Shown here: one piece after another, positions 1-8,272 of the stretch
Numbering within the stretch: position 1 is the stretch's first letter
Layout of the letters: each line of letters begins with the position of its first letter
Assembly: GCA_013416455.1 (NCBI GenBank)
Contig: JACCES010000001.1
Span: forward strand, 248,001 to 312,000
Reading direction: 5' to 3'
DNA from: Alcaligenaceae bacterium
GTDB lineage: Bacteria > Pseudomonadota > Gammaproteobacteria > Burkholderiales > Burkholderiaceae_B
Length of the DNA: 64,000 nt
The notes under the pieces: generated by a model
Seen by the model: only the letters and a program-made list of their open reading frames with translations
The model's database searches: none
Told to the model about the DNA's origin: nothing
Translations under genes and position numbers: made by a program

Positions 1-1
1 C

Positions 2-868
2 ATGGTGGTTGCTGATATGGGCAGTTTTCGTGCGGCCAGCGAGCGGCTGCACTTATCGCCATCTGCGGTGAGTGCGCATATTTCTCAATTGGAGGAGGAA
101 GTCGGTGTCGCTTTGCTGAACCGTACGACACGCAGTGTGTCACTCACTGATGCGGGTCAAACGCTGTTGGCGAGATTCACCGACGTTTTTTCCAATCTTG
201 AGGAAACGTTGAGATCTTTGAGGGAAGAGAATGAGCTGCGGCGTGGAAGCATATCGATTGCTTCTTCTCCAGCCATGCTGGGCAACAGATTGCCAAAAAT
301 CCTGGCGCGGTTCCGCGCCAAGTATCCCAATATATCCGTGTTCATGCAGGAGGATTTCGCGCAGGTCATTTATGAGTGGATTGCCAGAGGGGAAATGGAC
401 TTTGCCATCGGCCCCCGCATTCACGGCCTGAGTGCGCTGGATTTCCAGGTCCTCGTTACCAACCCGTATGTGGTCGTCGCCTCAAGCGAGATGTTTCAAA
501 CCCATTCCGATGAAATAAGGTTTTCCGAAGCCATACAGTTTCCTCAAATAACCCTGCCCGTAGAGGCCGCGAGCCGGCAGACGCTGAATGTCCTGTTTGC
601 CCAGCATGGTGCCAATCTGGCCGATCACTATTCTGTAAAGCAACTGCAGACCATGTTCTCGATGGTGGAAAGCGGGCTTGGCGTGGCCATTACCTCTGTA
701 TTCAGTTTGCCCGCGATAAAAAGCCGGGGCATCAGGATTCTGAGAATGATCGAACCTTCCTTGGAGCAGGAAGTATGTCTTGTGACCGCCCGCGGGAAAA
801 GGCTTTCGCAGCCGTCTGTTGCGTGTATTGAGCTGATTCGGCAGGAGATCGCGTCTATATCAGGCTAG
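2..868 (+). CDS. LysR-family transcriptional regulator, 5'-truncated by window edge
   Basis: This is a LysR-type regulator. The N-terminal winged helix-turn-helix starts abruptly at a VVADMGSFRAASERL-like stretch and continues through SAVSAHISQLEEEVGVALLNR, followed by a periplasmic-binding-protein-like effector domain. Family members usually have about 8 to 12 residues before this point, such as an LFV helix. The methionine at base 2 is therefore probably internal and the real start lies outside the window. The C terminus is intact and ends just before an inverted repeat. The next gene, a Bug protein, converges on it from the minus strand, so a role in controlling that unit is possible but not shown. 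Family assignment is firm; the target is unknown. Confidence 0.9.
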   Translation: MVVADMGSFRAASERLHLSPSAVSAHISQLEEEVGVALLNRTTRSVSLTDAGQTLLARFTDVFSNLEETLRSLREENELRRGSISIASSPAMLGNRLPKILARFRAKYPNISVFMQEDFAQVIYEWIARGEMDFAIGPRIHGLSALDFQVLVTNPYVVVASSEMFQTHSDEIRFSEAIQFPQITLPVEAASRQTLNVLFAQHGANLADHYSVKQLQTMFSMVESGLGVAITSVFSLPAIKSRGIRILRMIEPSLEQEVCLVTARGKRLSQPSVACIELIRQEIASISG

Positions 869-922
869 TGCCCTGTTTGGTTGATTGTGCGCTTAGGTAT
901 TCGACACAGCAAACAGGACACT
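867..922. terminator. Inverted repeat between convergent genes, possible bidirectional terminator
   Basis: AGTGCCCTGTTTG (867-879) is mirrored by CAAACAGGACACT (910-922), 12 of 13 positions pairing across a 30-base loop. It starts on the stop codon of the LysR gene and lies about 100 bases past the end of the convergent Bug gene. No run of T follows, so it may be a repeat end rather than a classical terminator. Confidence 0.4.
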
Positions 923-1027
923 GGGGCCGTGGCGGGGGGCGTTCCGGGGCCATCGAGAAAGCGGCCTGATCGGAACGCATTGAATATCGTGATTGCCTGG
1001 AAGCGGGAATGTTGGGAATGGAACGAT

Positions 1028-1999
1028 CTATCCGGGCTGCTGAAACCCGATTTGCCTGATCACTTCACGCCACTTTTTCTTTTCGCTGTCCAGGTAGGCG
1101 GAAAACGCTTCAGGATCGAGCGAACTCGGCTCCCAGCCCTGGCTGACCAGGCGTTCTCGAACGACAGCGTTGTTCCATGCTTTCGCATAGGCCTGATACA
1201 GCCTGTCTATGATCGAGGGGTCTGTGCCTTTGGGGGCCATGAGGCCCCACCAGGCGACCGCCTCGAAGCCGGGGATGGATTCGGCGATGGGATACGCGTC
1301 GGGGACAAATGGTTGTTTTGTGGCGCTCGCAACACCCAGTACCTTGAACCGTCCTGTTTCAAGACGCGTGTTGAAAACCGTATAAGCGTCGAACATCATG
1401 TCGATTCGGCCGGCCATCAGATCGACGACGGCTTCCGACCCACCCTTGTAAGCCACTGTGGTCATGGGAAAGCCGCCCATGGCGGACATGAGCTCGGCGC
1501 CCAGGTGGCCCGCGCCGCCCAATCCCGAGGCGCCGAAAGTGATACCGCCAGGCTTGGATTTGGCAAACTCCAGCAAGTCGTCAAATGTCGAAATCCCGGA
1601 CTCCCGACTCACCGCGAGAATCATGGGAACTTTCCCCAGCAGGATGATCGGCATGAAGTCGTTGTCGGTGTCATAAGGCAATGTGTCCCGGGTACTGGGG
1701 TTTGTCGAATGACTGGTGTATGCCAATAAGAGCTGGTAGCCGTCGGGTGCCGCTTCGGCGACGTGCCGCGTCGCGATCGTTGCCGCGGCTCCCGGTTTGG
1801 ATTGCAGGATGATGGGTTGCCCGAGGTCGGACGAAGCCAATTCTGACAAGGGGCGGATCATTCCATCCGCCGTACCGCCAAAGGGTACGGGAACGTTGAC
1901 GGTAATGGCGCGATTCGGATAGGTGCTTGTTTTTGCGAGCAGCGCTGGTGAAGCCAGATAGGCGCACGATAGTGTGATGAAGCTCCTGCGGCTTACCAT
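1028..1999 (-). CDS. Bug/TctC-family tripartite tricarboxylate transporter substrate-binding protein
   Basis: A 323-residue periplasmic binding protein of the Bug (TctC) family. It begins with a Sec or Tat-like leader (RRSFITLSCAYLASPALLAK) and then the family start YPNRAITVNVPVPFGGTADGMIRPL. The ligand-loop regions are present (SKPGAAATIATRHVAEAAPDG and MTTVAYKGGSEAVVDLMAGRIDMMFDAY). Length is normal. The start codon overlaps the stop of the upstream DapA-like gene by seven bases, so the two are translationally coupled, and the ligand is plausibly linked to the aldolase/lyase substrate. No TctA or TctB gene is nearby. Bug proteins bind small carboxylates or amides; the ligand here is not predictable from sequence. 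Confidence 0.93.
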   Translation of the reverse strand: MVSRRSFITLSCAYLASPALLAKTSTYPNRAITVNVPVPFGGTADGMIRPLSELASSDLGQPIILQSKPGAAATIATRHVAEAAPDGYQLLLAYTSHSTNPSTRDTLPYDTDNDFMPIILLGKVPMILAVSRESGISTFDDLLEFAKSKPGGITFGASGLGGAGHLGAELMSAMGGFPMTTVAYKGGSEAVVDLMAGRIDMMFDAYTVFNTRLETGRFKVLGVASATKQPFVPDAYPIAESIPGFEAVAWWGLMAPKGTDPSIIDRLYQAYAKAWNNAVVRERLVSQGWEPSSLDPEAFSAYLDSEKKKWREVIRQIGFQQPG

Positions 2000-2958
2000 G
2001 GTCTTAGCTCCAGTTCATCAAAAATTCTTGCAAGGGAGTCAATTTCAGATTGAGCGGGAAGGGACATCGGCTCACGAACGGCGCCGCATCGATATCCCAG
2101 AATCTCAATGGCTTTCTTTATCAGGGCCACGTTGTGTCCGCCGGCTTCCAGGTGCCGCGTATGCAGAGAATTGGAAATGGTCAGTATCCGCTTCATGTTT
2201 GATTCCGCGGCGGCCAGGTCCCCGCTGTTGATGGCGCTTCGGAACTCGGACAGGTAGGGCCTGTCCGGCGTTTCACAATAGAGCGGTCGGGAAGTGCCGA
2301 ACAGGAAATCAGGCGATTTTCCGGGCATGAGCAGGCGGCCGGCGGCCCAGTATTCGTCAAGCGGGCAGCTGATTACGAGCTCATCGCCAAAATGGCCCAA
2401 TGTGTCGAGATAGTTGCTCAAACTCATGGAAACATCTTTCACGGCACAGAAATTCGGCAATTTGAGCAGATGGGAAAGATCGGAATAAGACATGAAGTAT
2501 CCGAATTCCTTTAGCCCCGATCTGTATATCGCCCCGGGAATCTGGACGCTGCCCAGTACTTTCTCAAAGTAGGCGAGCACGCCTTCGGATGTCCTGTGTC
2601 CGAAGGTGGGCGGCCAGAGAATGATCATGTCCGCGCCCGCGGCCTCAGCCTGTTGCGCCAGGTCGATGACATCCTGTATCGACGCTCCGCCAATGGCCAC
2701 GACGGAAATGTTTCCCGGAAGCACGGCGCGCAGGCACCTCTTCATCACGAGAGTCCGTTCCTCCAGCGTCAACGCCGTCGGCTCGTTGTAAATGGAATTG
2801 ATATACAAGCCGCTTACACAAGGCAGTTCCTGGGCGCGCATTGAATTGAATTCCAGAGAATCAAAATCAATGGATCCATCTTCGTGGAAGGGTGTCGTAA
2901 CGACAGCCAGGTGCCCTTTTAACTCTTCTTTCGCCCACATTCGCGCATGAGTCGTCAT
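1993..2958 (-). CDS. DapA-superfamily (dihydrodipicolinate synthase-like) aldolase/lyase
   Basis: A class I, Schiff-base TIM-barrel enzyme of the DHDPS/N-acetylneuraminate lyase superfamily, 321 residues. The likely Schiff-base lysine is K174 (FCAVKDVS) and the catalytic-region tyrosine is Y145 (GAIYRSG). The usual glycine-threonine-rich GTTGE loop is replaced by NSIYNEPT (about 54-61), which argues against lysine biosynthesis and for a catabolic 2-oxo acid lyase or dehydratase. The start at 2958 has a strong ribosome site (AGAGGAGAAC); an upstream extension would run into the mobile repeat at 2985-3155. It is coupled to the Bug gene downstream, and an IclR regulator lies upstream in the same direction. 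Confidence 0.88.
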   Translation of the reverse strand: MTTHARMWAKEELKGHLAVVTTPFHEDGSIDFDSLEFNSMRAQELPCVSGLYINSIYNEPTALTLEERTLVMKRCLRAVLPGNISVVAIGGASIQDVIDLAQQAEAAGADMIILWPPTFGHRTSEGVLAYFEKVLGSVQIPGAIYRSGLKEFGYFMSYSDLSHLLKLPNFCAVKDVSMSLSNYLDTLGHFGDELVISCPLDEYWAAGRLLMPGKSPDFLFGTSRPLYCETPDRPYLSEFRSAINSGDLAAAESNMKRILTISNSLHTRHLEAGGHNVALIKKAIEILGYRCGAVREPMSLPAQSEIDSLARIFDELELRPW

Positions 2959-2984
2959 GTTCTCCTCTTGATGCCGAGTAATTG

Positions 2985-3155
2985 TTAATGAAGCGTCTGA
3001 ACAACTCGTCGCGCCGCATGCATCCCCGGATTCGGGCGGTCTGCTTCGTTGCAAATCCGCGCGATAGCTACGGCTATCGCTGTGGTTCGCGCCTTGCGTC
3101 CCATCACGATCCAGGGTGCCTGCTTACCGCTCGAATTATTCAGATGCGTCCTTAA
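2985..3155. repeat. MITE-like element with TTAA target duplication
   Basis: TTAA at 2985-2988 is followed by TGAAGCGTCTGAACAACTCG. The mirror end is CGAATTATTCAGATGCGTCC followed by TTAA at 3152-3155. The two ends pair as imperfect terminal inverted repeats of about 20 bases. The body is 163 bases and encodes nothing. It carries a perfect hairpin with 8-base arms (GCGATAGC-TACG-GCTATCGC) at 3061-3080. TTAA fits the YTAR target rule of the IS5 group, and GGAAGC-type ends resemble that group. A second, one-ended copy begins at 19626. The remainder of the IclR to DapA-like gap (2959-3298) shows no gene. Confidence 0.7.
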
Positions 3156-3298
3156 TGACTTTGAATATCCGGGGATATCCGTTTTTTCGTCAAAAAAATT
3201 ATAGGAGCGCGAATGCAAGCGGAGAAGCAGTATGCGGACCGGCATTTCCACTATTTGGACAGTCCGCAAACCGCTGTGAAAACGACGTGGGGGCTTTC

Positions 3299-4069
3299 CT
3301 AACCCATCCAGCTGGTCGATGAAAGGTCGGCGCTTATTTTTTCCGCGGCTTCCAGTACAAGGGGAGCGACGTGTTCTATTCGCTGGGCGTCCAGGCGTTC
3401 CCGGGGCCCTACGATGCTGATGGCCGCCTGTGCGGCTCCGCGCGCCGGCAGGGCAACGCCCACCCCATCGAGCCCGCTGTTGGCCCATTCGCTGCATGAG
3501 GCATAGCCTTTTCGGCGTGTCTCTTCAATTGTGCGCCAAAGTTTTGCGGGCTCCGTGGCGCGGAAGTCGGCCAGCGCCGAGCTTTGGTGAAGCAGGAAGT
3601 CGTTGATCTGTTCATCCGGCATTTCGGCCAGCAAGGCCAGGCCCGCGGGGCCGACGCCAAGGGGGCGGCGCCCGCCGATTCTGAGCACCACGGTGCGAAT
3701 GGAGAACTGGCCCTCGGCCCTGTCCAGGCAAAGCGCTTCATAGCCACTGCGCATCAGCAAGAAGGCATTGTCCTGAGTAATGGAAACCAGGAGCATCAAG
3801 TGAGGCCGGCATATTTCCACCAGGTCGCCATAGTAGTTGGTCGCGGCCAGGCCCATTTCGTAGGTGAGCGGCCCCAGGCGATAACGGGAGGTCGCCGAAC
3901 TCTGAAGAACCATCCGCTCTTCGATCAGTTTCTTCAAGAGTCTCCGGGTCGTCGGGTGCGGCAGGCCGGCGCGGCGGGACAAGTCGACCAGCCGCGCGCC
4001 TCCCGCTCCTTCATTGGCTATATGGCGTAAAAGCGCTATTGCCCGAGCTATTGTGCTCATTCCGGGCAT
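3299..4069 (-). CDS. IclR-family transcriptional regulator
   Basis: A 256-residue IclR regulator with an N-terminal winged helix (TIARAIALLRHIANEGAGGARLVDLSRRAGLPHPTTRRLLKKL) and a C-terminal GAF-like effector domain containing the family signature near GYASCSEWANSGLDGVGVAL. Length is typical. It lies 60 bases after the siderophore-interacting protein gene and upstream of the DapA-like/Bug pair, all on the same strand. The MITE sits between it and the DapA-like gene. It is the most likely regulator of that catabolic pair, by position only. No clear operator was identified near it. Confidence 0.93.
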   Translation of the reverse strand: MPGMSTIARAIALLRHIANEGAGGARLVDLSRRAGLPHPTTRRLLKKLIEERMVLQSSATSRYRLGPLTYEMGLAATNYYGDLVEICRPHLMLLVSITQDNAFLLMRSGYEALCLDRAEGQFSIRTVVLRIGGRRPLGVGPAGLALLAEMPDEQINDFLLHQSSALADFRATEPAKLWRTIEETRRKGYASCSEWANSGLDGVGVALPARGAAQAAISIVGPRERLDAQRIEHVAPLVLEAAEKISADLSSTSWMG

Positions 4070-4130
4070 CCTCCTTTGGCAGCGGTGATCGTGTTCGCCT
4101 GTTCAGGCCGATGTGGCGTTCATCGGCCGC

Positions 4131-4946
4131 TCAGTCGTCGAAATTCTTGTGAGTGTTGGGGGCGGACTTCCGCCAGTAGCTGGAGGCGCGGATGCGCTTC
4201 TTGTCGACGCCGAGTTCGCCCACGAGGTATTGGCGCACTGCCTTGATGTCGCTGTATTCTCCGGCCGCCCAGACATAGCCTTCGCCTTCCGGCAGGCTGA
4301 TGTTGCGAACGGCTGTTTCAAGGGCGCTGACGCCGCCGGCGGCCGTTGTGTCTTCCGTGACCCAATGGACCTCGGGCCGGCATTCGCTGGTGAATTCAAT
4401 TCTGCCGGCATCCGTCATCGTCTGGACGAGTACGATGGCTTTGGCCGCGGCCGGCAGTTCTTCGAGGCGCCGGCCGATGGCGGGTATCGCCGTTTCATCG
4501 CCTATCAGCAGATGCCAGTCGAACGCGGCCGGAATGACGAAGGAACCCCGCGGCCCGGCGATGCCGAGGAAATGGCCCGGTTCGGCATGATTCGCCCAGT
4601 CCGTCGCGGGCCCTTCGTGATGCAGCACGAAATCGATGTCGAGCTCGCCGGCGGCGGCGTCGTAGCGGCGTGGCGTGTAATCGCGCATGGCGGGTTTGGG
4701 CCTGCCAGCGTCGAAAACAAGGCCCGAGGGCCCCTGCTGCGGCATATTGGGTGTCTCGCCAAGGCCTTCGGGAACGATGAGTTTCACGTGATCATCGAAT
4801 GATGCCGAGATGAATCCGGCCAGGTCGTCGCCAGCCAGGGTGATGCGCCGCATCGCGGGGCTGAGTTCCGTGATGCGCTTGACGCGCAACAGGCGTGTTT
4901 TGATGGGATGGAGCACTTTCCGCACTTCAAGGGAATCTGTTGTCAT
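4131..4946 (-). CDS. yqjH: Siderophore-interacting protein, NADPH-dependent ferric-siderophore reductase
   Basis: A 271-residue flavoprotein of the SIP/ViuB family, which reduces ferric siderophores in the cytoplasm to release Fe(II). The FAD-binding segment contains the family's RDYTPRRYD motif followed by the ferredoxin-reductase-like region (GPATDWANHAEPGHFLGIAGPRGSF). The C-terminal NAD(P)-binding half contains HLLIGDETAIPAIGRRLEEL and ends with a typical SYWRKSAPNTH tail. It lies 28 bases downstream of a PadR regulator. This matches the E. coli yqjI-yqjH partnership, although there the genes are divergent and here they are in tandem. The symbol is assigned by this context and by family. 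Confidence 0.9.
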   Translation of the reverse strand: MTTDSLEVRKVLHPIKTRLLRVKRITELSPAMRRITLAGDDLAGFISASFDDHVKLIVPEGLGETPNMPQQGPSGLVFDAGRPKPAMRDYTPRRYDAAAGELDIDFVLHHEGPATDWANHAEPGHFLGIAGPRGSFVIPAAFDWHLLIGDETAIPAIGRRLEELPAAAKAIVLVQTMTDAGRIEFTSECRPEVHWVTEDTTAAGGVSALETAVRNISLPEGEGYVWAAGEYSDIKAVRQYLVGELGVDKKRIRASSYWRKSAPNTHKNFDD

Positions 4947-4974
4947 CGCTGTTCAATACTCTTTGAAGGAATTG

Positions 4975-5532
4975 CTATCGATTGTCCGGCGTTTGCCGGA
5001 TCTCTTGCGCGGCTCGCTGCAATATGCCGGCAATGCGGCGCTGTTCGGCGTGGCCTGAGTCGCTATGCGGCAGCAAGGCGTCCTGCAATGCCTTGCGCGC
5101 CTGGATGAACTCGGGCAGCCAGCCGGTGGCCTGTGTGGCGGCGGCTTCGCTTTCAGAGACCAGTTCTTTCCATTGCATTTTCTTTGCCGCATGCTTCAGA
5201 AAGGCCAGAAGCCGCTGGGCGTCGTCGGCATGTTGGCGCAGCTGGTTCCGCCCGGCGGGCGAAATGCGGAAGTTCTTCCGTTTGCCGCTTGATTCGGCCA
5301 GAGCCAGATCCCGTGCTTCCAGCTGGGCAAGGGCCGGGTACAGCACGCCGGCGCTGGGGCTGTAATAGCCCTGCGACAGGGCGTCGAAGCGCTTGATGAG
5401 TTCATAGCCGTGGGCGGGGGATTCGTTCAGAAACCAGAGCAGCATCAGCTGCAATTCGTCGGCGTTGAACTTGCGCCCGCTTGTCAGTGACCGGCCCCGC
5501 CTGGCGATGAGGCTTGTTTTACCGCTCGTCAA
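4975..5532 (-). CDS. yqjI: PadR-family regulator, YqjI-like
   Basis: A 185-residue PadR regulator. The winged helix covers about residues 25-100 (LQLMLLWFLNESPAHGYELIKRFDALSQGYYSPSAGVLYPALAQLEARDLA) and is followed by a helical dimerisation tail. E. coli YqjI is a nickel-responsive repressor of yqjH. The His-rich N-terminal extension of that protein is absent here, so the sensed metal or ligand may differ. No ATG is suitably placed; the frame appears to start at a TTG (5532), with a TGGGA stretch upstream as a weak ribosome site. A perfect inverted repeat at 5559-5586 lies just upstream, which suggests autoregulation of the pair. Confidence 0.85.
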   Translation of the reverse strand: MTSGKTSLIARRGRSLTSGRKFNADELQLMLLWFLNESPAHGYELIKRFDALSQGYYSPSAGVLYPALAQLEARDLALAESSGKRKNFRISPAGRNQLRQHADDAQRLLAFLKHAAKKMQWKELVSESEAAATQATGWLPEFIQARKALQDALLPHSDSGHAEQRRIAGILQRAAQEIRQTPDNR

Positions 5533-5558
5533 ATTGGAATCCCAGAAACGTTGCTTGC

Positions 5559-5586
5559 TAAAGATATGTCTTACGATATATCTTTA
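5559..5586. promoter_or_regulatory. Probable PadR/YqjI operator
   Basis: TAAAGATAT (5559-5567) and ATATCTTTA (5578-5586) are perfect 9-base inverted arms separated by 10 bases. The site is 27 bases upstream of the PadR start codon. It is AT-rich within GC-rich surroundings and resembles the GATATATC-type palindromes bound by PadR proteins. The rest of 5587-5791 shows no gene. Confidence 0.7.
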
Positions 5587-5791
5587 TGGCGGCGCATGTC
5601 AAGAGCTCCGCCTCGCGACCGTCTGGAGAATACGGATGCCGATCGTGCGCTGTCCTGAACCGGAGGTTCGTTGAGTTTTCGATTCAGCCTAGGGGGGGAC
5701 GCTCTTGAGGTGACGCGGCGGCTGGCCGCGGGCGGCGGAGTCCCGGGCAAAGAATGGATGCGGCGCGGGCCGGGCGCGCTTGCCTGCGAGC

Positions 5792-7006
5792 TTATCGCTT
5801 CCGCGCTTCCCGGGGCAGGACGACGAGCACGAGCAGGGTGAAGATGCTGCCGGCGTAGAACGCATAGTCGTAGCGCTGAGTCGCCGCGACGAAGGCCGCG
5901 AAGGCGGCGGGCACCAGCATATTGGTGATGTTGACCAGGATGCTGGAACCCGCCGAGGTTTCCGAGATCAGATGGGGGGGCGAGCGTCTTGCGACTTCGG
6001 CGATCTGGACGCCATTCCAGCTTGCCGCCGAGCATCCCGCGACGAATGCCAGCAGGACGATGGACCATATCGGCCAATGCGGGTTGCTCATCCCCAGCAG
6101 CACCGTCGTCGCCGCCGACAGAATGGCCGCCGCCATCAATGACAGGGTCGCTGATTGCAGGTAATCGGAAAGCCATCCCAGGGCAACGCGGCCGATCACG
6201 CCCCCGGCCTGCATGACGGCAAATACGGCGCCGGCCTGGCCCAGCGAATATCCCAGGCCGTCTATGAGATAGATGACCGTAAAAGTGAACCAGCAGGTCT
6301 GGGACACGGCGAACAGGGTGCCGACTATCGACATCCTCAGCAGCCCGCGGCTGTGTGTCAGTGCCTGGAGCGGGATCCACAGGGCGTGGAAGGACTGGAG
6401 ACTGGGCATGGTCAGATAGGGGCGCCCGGAGGCGGGCCTTTCATCCACCTGGGAGCTCACGCGCCAGGTCAGCACTGTCGTTACGGTGACCAGAAGTGCG
6501 CAGACGAACAGGGTCATGCGCCATCCCATCAGCACGATCATGGCGGGAACGGCGAGCCCGGCCAATACGCCGCCGAGGGGAACGCCGGCCTGTTTGATGG
6601 AGAATATGAGGTTGCGCTTGCCGGGCGGGGAAAACCGCTGCAGGACTTCGCTGCCGGCCGGGTTGGAGGTGCCGTTGCTCAGCCCCATTATGAAACAGGC
6701 AACGAGCGCGACCGTGACGCTGGGGTGCAGGAACAGGCTCATGCTGGCCGTGCCCAGGAACAGGGTGAGTTGCAGCATGCGCATGCCGCCCACCTGCCTG
6801 AGCAGGACCGAGCCACCGACCAGAATCGAGAGACTGCCCAGCGAGTGGCTGGCGGTCAGGTAGCCGATGGAGCTGCCGTCCCACCCGAATTCCGCCGACA
6901 GGGCGGGGGCAATGATGGGGATGAATCGTCCCAGGAATGAGGAAACGGTCTGGAGAAAGAAAATTGCCGCTATGGGGAGAAGCCAGGCAGGCGCTGCCTT
7001 TGTCAT
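5792..7006 (-). CDS. MFS transporter
   Basis: A 404-residue major facilitator superfamily permease with about 12 predicted hydrophobic helices in two six-helix halves. The first half includes LPIAAIFFLQTVSSFLGRFIPIIAPAL and a long glycine-rich segment after the central loop. An MFS-type loop between helices 2 and 3 is present (GGSVLLRQVGG). It ends in a short basic tail (PREARKR). It is the last gene of the thiamine-diphosphate enzyme/Bug/MFS unit, 136 bases after the Bug stop. It may import or export the unit's substrate, which cannot be named. Confidence 0.88.
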   Translation of the reverse strand: MTKAAPAWLLPIAAIFFLQTVSSFLGRFIPIIAPALSAEFGWDGSSIGYLTASHSLGSLSILVGGSVLLRQVGGMRMLQLTLFLGTASMSLFLHPSVTVALVACFIMGLSNGTSNPAGSEVLQRFSPPGKRNLIFSIKQAGVPLGGVLAGLAVPAMIVLMGWRMTLFVCALLVTVTTVLTWRVSSQVDERPASGRPYLTMPSLQSFHALWIPLQALTHSRGLLRMSIVGTLFAVSQTCWFTFTVIYLIDGLGYSLGQAGAVFAVMQAGGVIGRVALGWLSDYLQSATLSLMAAAILSAATTVLLGMSNPHWPIWSIVLLAFVAGCSAASWNGVQIAEVARRSPPHLISETSAGSSILVNITNMLVPAAFAAFVAATQRYDYAFYAGSIFTLLVLVVLPREARKR

Positions 7007-7119
7007 TGTTTGTCCTGCATGGATGCCGGCTCGGGGTTCAAGCGGATATTGTACAGCGCCCGACCGTGCCGGCGCCTGGCGAACGGCGCCGAACGGGCCG
7101 GCGCGGCGCGCTGGCGGCG

Positions 7120-7135
7120 GGGGCCATGCGGCCCC
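7120..7135 (-). terminator. Intercistronic GC hairpin
   Basis: GGGGCC-ATGC-GGCCCC forms a perfect 6-base stem immediately after the Bug stop codon (minus strand). There is no T tract. It may act as a processing or attenuation point before the MFS gene. Confidence 0.35.
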
Positions 7136-7142
7136 GCATCGC

Positions 7143-8126
7143 TTACTGCGGTTCTATCCCGGCCTCTTTGAAGCGCTGCGCCCATTTCTGCACTTCATCG
7201 TTGATGAAAGGCTTGAGATCGGGCAGGGCGACCGTTGGCGGAGTCATTGCGGCGGTGGCCAGCGTGGGCCCCATGGCCGGCGACTGCAGGCATCTGTTGA
7301 TGGCTTCATGCAGTTTCTCGATGATGGCCGCATCGGTGTTGGCCGGCGCCAGCACGGTCAGCCAGGCGGTGACTTCGAAACCGGGGATCACGTTGGCCAA
7401 AGGCGGCCAGTCGGGCGCGTGGGGGGAGGCTTCCAGCGAGGTGACGCCCAGCGCCTTGAGCCGGCCGCTTTTGGCATGCGTCAGCGCATTGCCGATGTCG
7501 ACGAAGGTGAAGTCGATGAAACCGCCTATGAGGTCGGTGACGGCATTCGGAATACCCTTGTAGGGGACTTCCGTGACGGGTATGCCCCCCAGCTGGCCGA
7601 AGCGGTTGGCCGCGACACGGGTGCTGGATGAGCCGTAGCCGCCCATCAGCGGCTTGGAGCGTTCCTTGCCGTGAGCAAGCAGTTCCTCGACCGTGTTGAA
7701 GGGGGAATCCGCCTTGACCATCAGGACGATGGGGAAGGTGCCAAGCAGTGCAATCGGTTCGAAGTCGGCCACCGGATCATAGGCGAGATCCTTGAATTCG
7801 CTGGGAGACGAAACGAAGGACAGGGCGGCCACGAGCAGGGTGTAGCCATCGGGCGCGCTCTGGGCGACGTAGGTGGTGCCGATGGTGGTCTGCGCGCCCG
7901 GGCGGTTTTCCGTCACGAAGCTTTCTTTGAACTCGGCCTGCAGTTCCTTTGCCAGCCCCCGGGTGACGATGTCGGTGGCGCTGCCGGGCGGGAAGGGCAC
8001 GACCATGCGCACCGGCTGAGCCGGGTAGGCGGAAGCGGCGCTGGCCCGGGCCGGGTTGACGGAAAGCGCGGGGAAGACGGTTGCGGCTGACAGCCAGCCA
8101 AGAAAATTCCGGCGGTTCAATTTCAT
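7143..8126 (-). CDS. Bug/TctC-family substrate-binding protein
   Basis: A 327-residue periplasmic binding protein. The start at 8126 has a GAGGAGA ribosome site and gives a proper leader (MKLNRRNFLGWLSAATVFPALSVNPARA). The mature protein begins YPAQPVRMVVPFPPGSATDIVTRGLAKEL, the family hallmark. The ligand-loop segments are ENRPGAQTTIGTTYVAQSAPDG and VPYKGIPNAVTDLIGGFIDFTFVD. It lies between the ThDP enzyme and the MFS gene on the same strand, so it probably delivers or senses their substrate. No TctAB partner is present. Confidence 0.93.
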   Translation of the reverse strand: MKLNRRNFLGWLSAATVFPALSVNPARASAASAYPAQPVRMVVPFPPGSATDIVTRGLAKELQAEFKESFVTENRPGAQTTIGTTYVAQSAPDGYTLLVAALSFVSSPSEFKDLAYDPVADFEPIALLGTFPIVLMVKADSPFNTVEELLAHGKERSKPLMGGYGSSSTRVAANRFGQLGGIPVTEVPYKGIPNAVTDLIGGFIDFTFVDIGNALTHAKSGRLKALGVTSLEASPHAPDWPPLANVIPGFEVTAWLTVLAPANTDAAIIEKLHEAINRCLQSPAMGPTLATAAMTPPTVALPDLKPFINDEVQKWAQRFKEAGIEPQ

Positions 8127-8209
8127 TTGTTTATCTCCTCTGGGTGGTTTGCATGGATCCGGCCACGAAGCATGGTGCGAGCCTCGCGGTTCATGGCAGG
8201 GCCGGGCGG

Positions 8210-8232
8210 GCGCGGCGCCCGGGGCGCCGCGC
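8210..8232 (-). terminator. Intercistronic GC hairpin after ThDP enzyme gene start region
   Basis: GCGCGGCGC-CCGGG-GCGCCGCGC is a perfect 9-base stem with a 5-base loop, located between the ThDP enzyme stop (8273) and the Bug start (8126). It lacks a T run. It may reduce read-through or protect mRNA ends. Confidence 0.4.
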
Positions 8233-8272
8233 ATCGTGGCGGATCGGGGCGGCTTGCGGCCGCGGGTGAAGG

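Noticed and set aside
881-1729. A 282-codon plus-strand frame opposite the first Bug gene
   Set aside because: It is the antisense shadow of a strong family match and has no recognisable domain.
3061-3080. The perfect GCGATAGC hairpin read as a stand-alone terminator
   Set aside because: It lies inside a repeat element with defined ends, far from any stop codon it would serve.
2985-3497. A 170-codon minus-strand frame over the MITE and the end of the IclR gene
   Set aside because: It overlaps the IclR coding region in another frame, contains non-coding repeat sequence and has no protein features.
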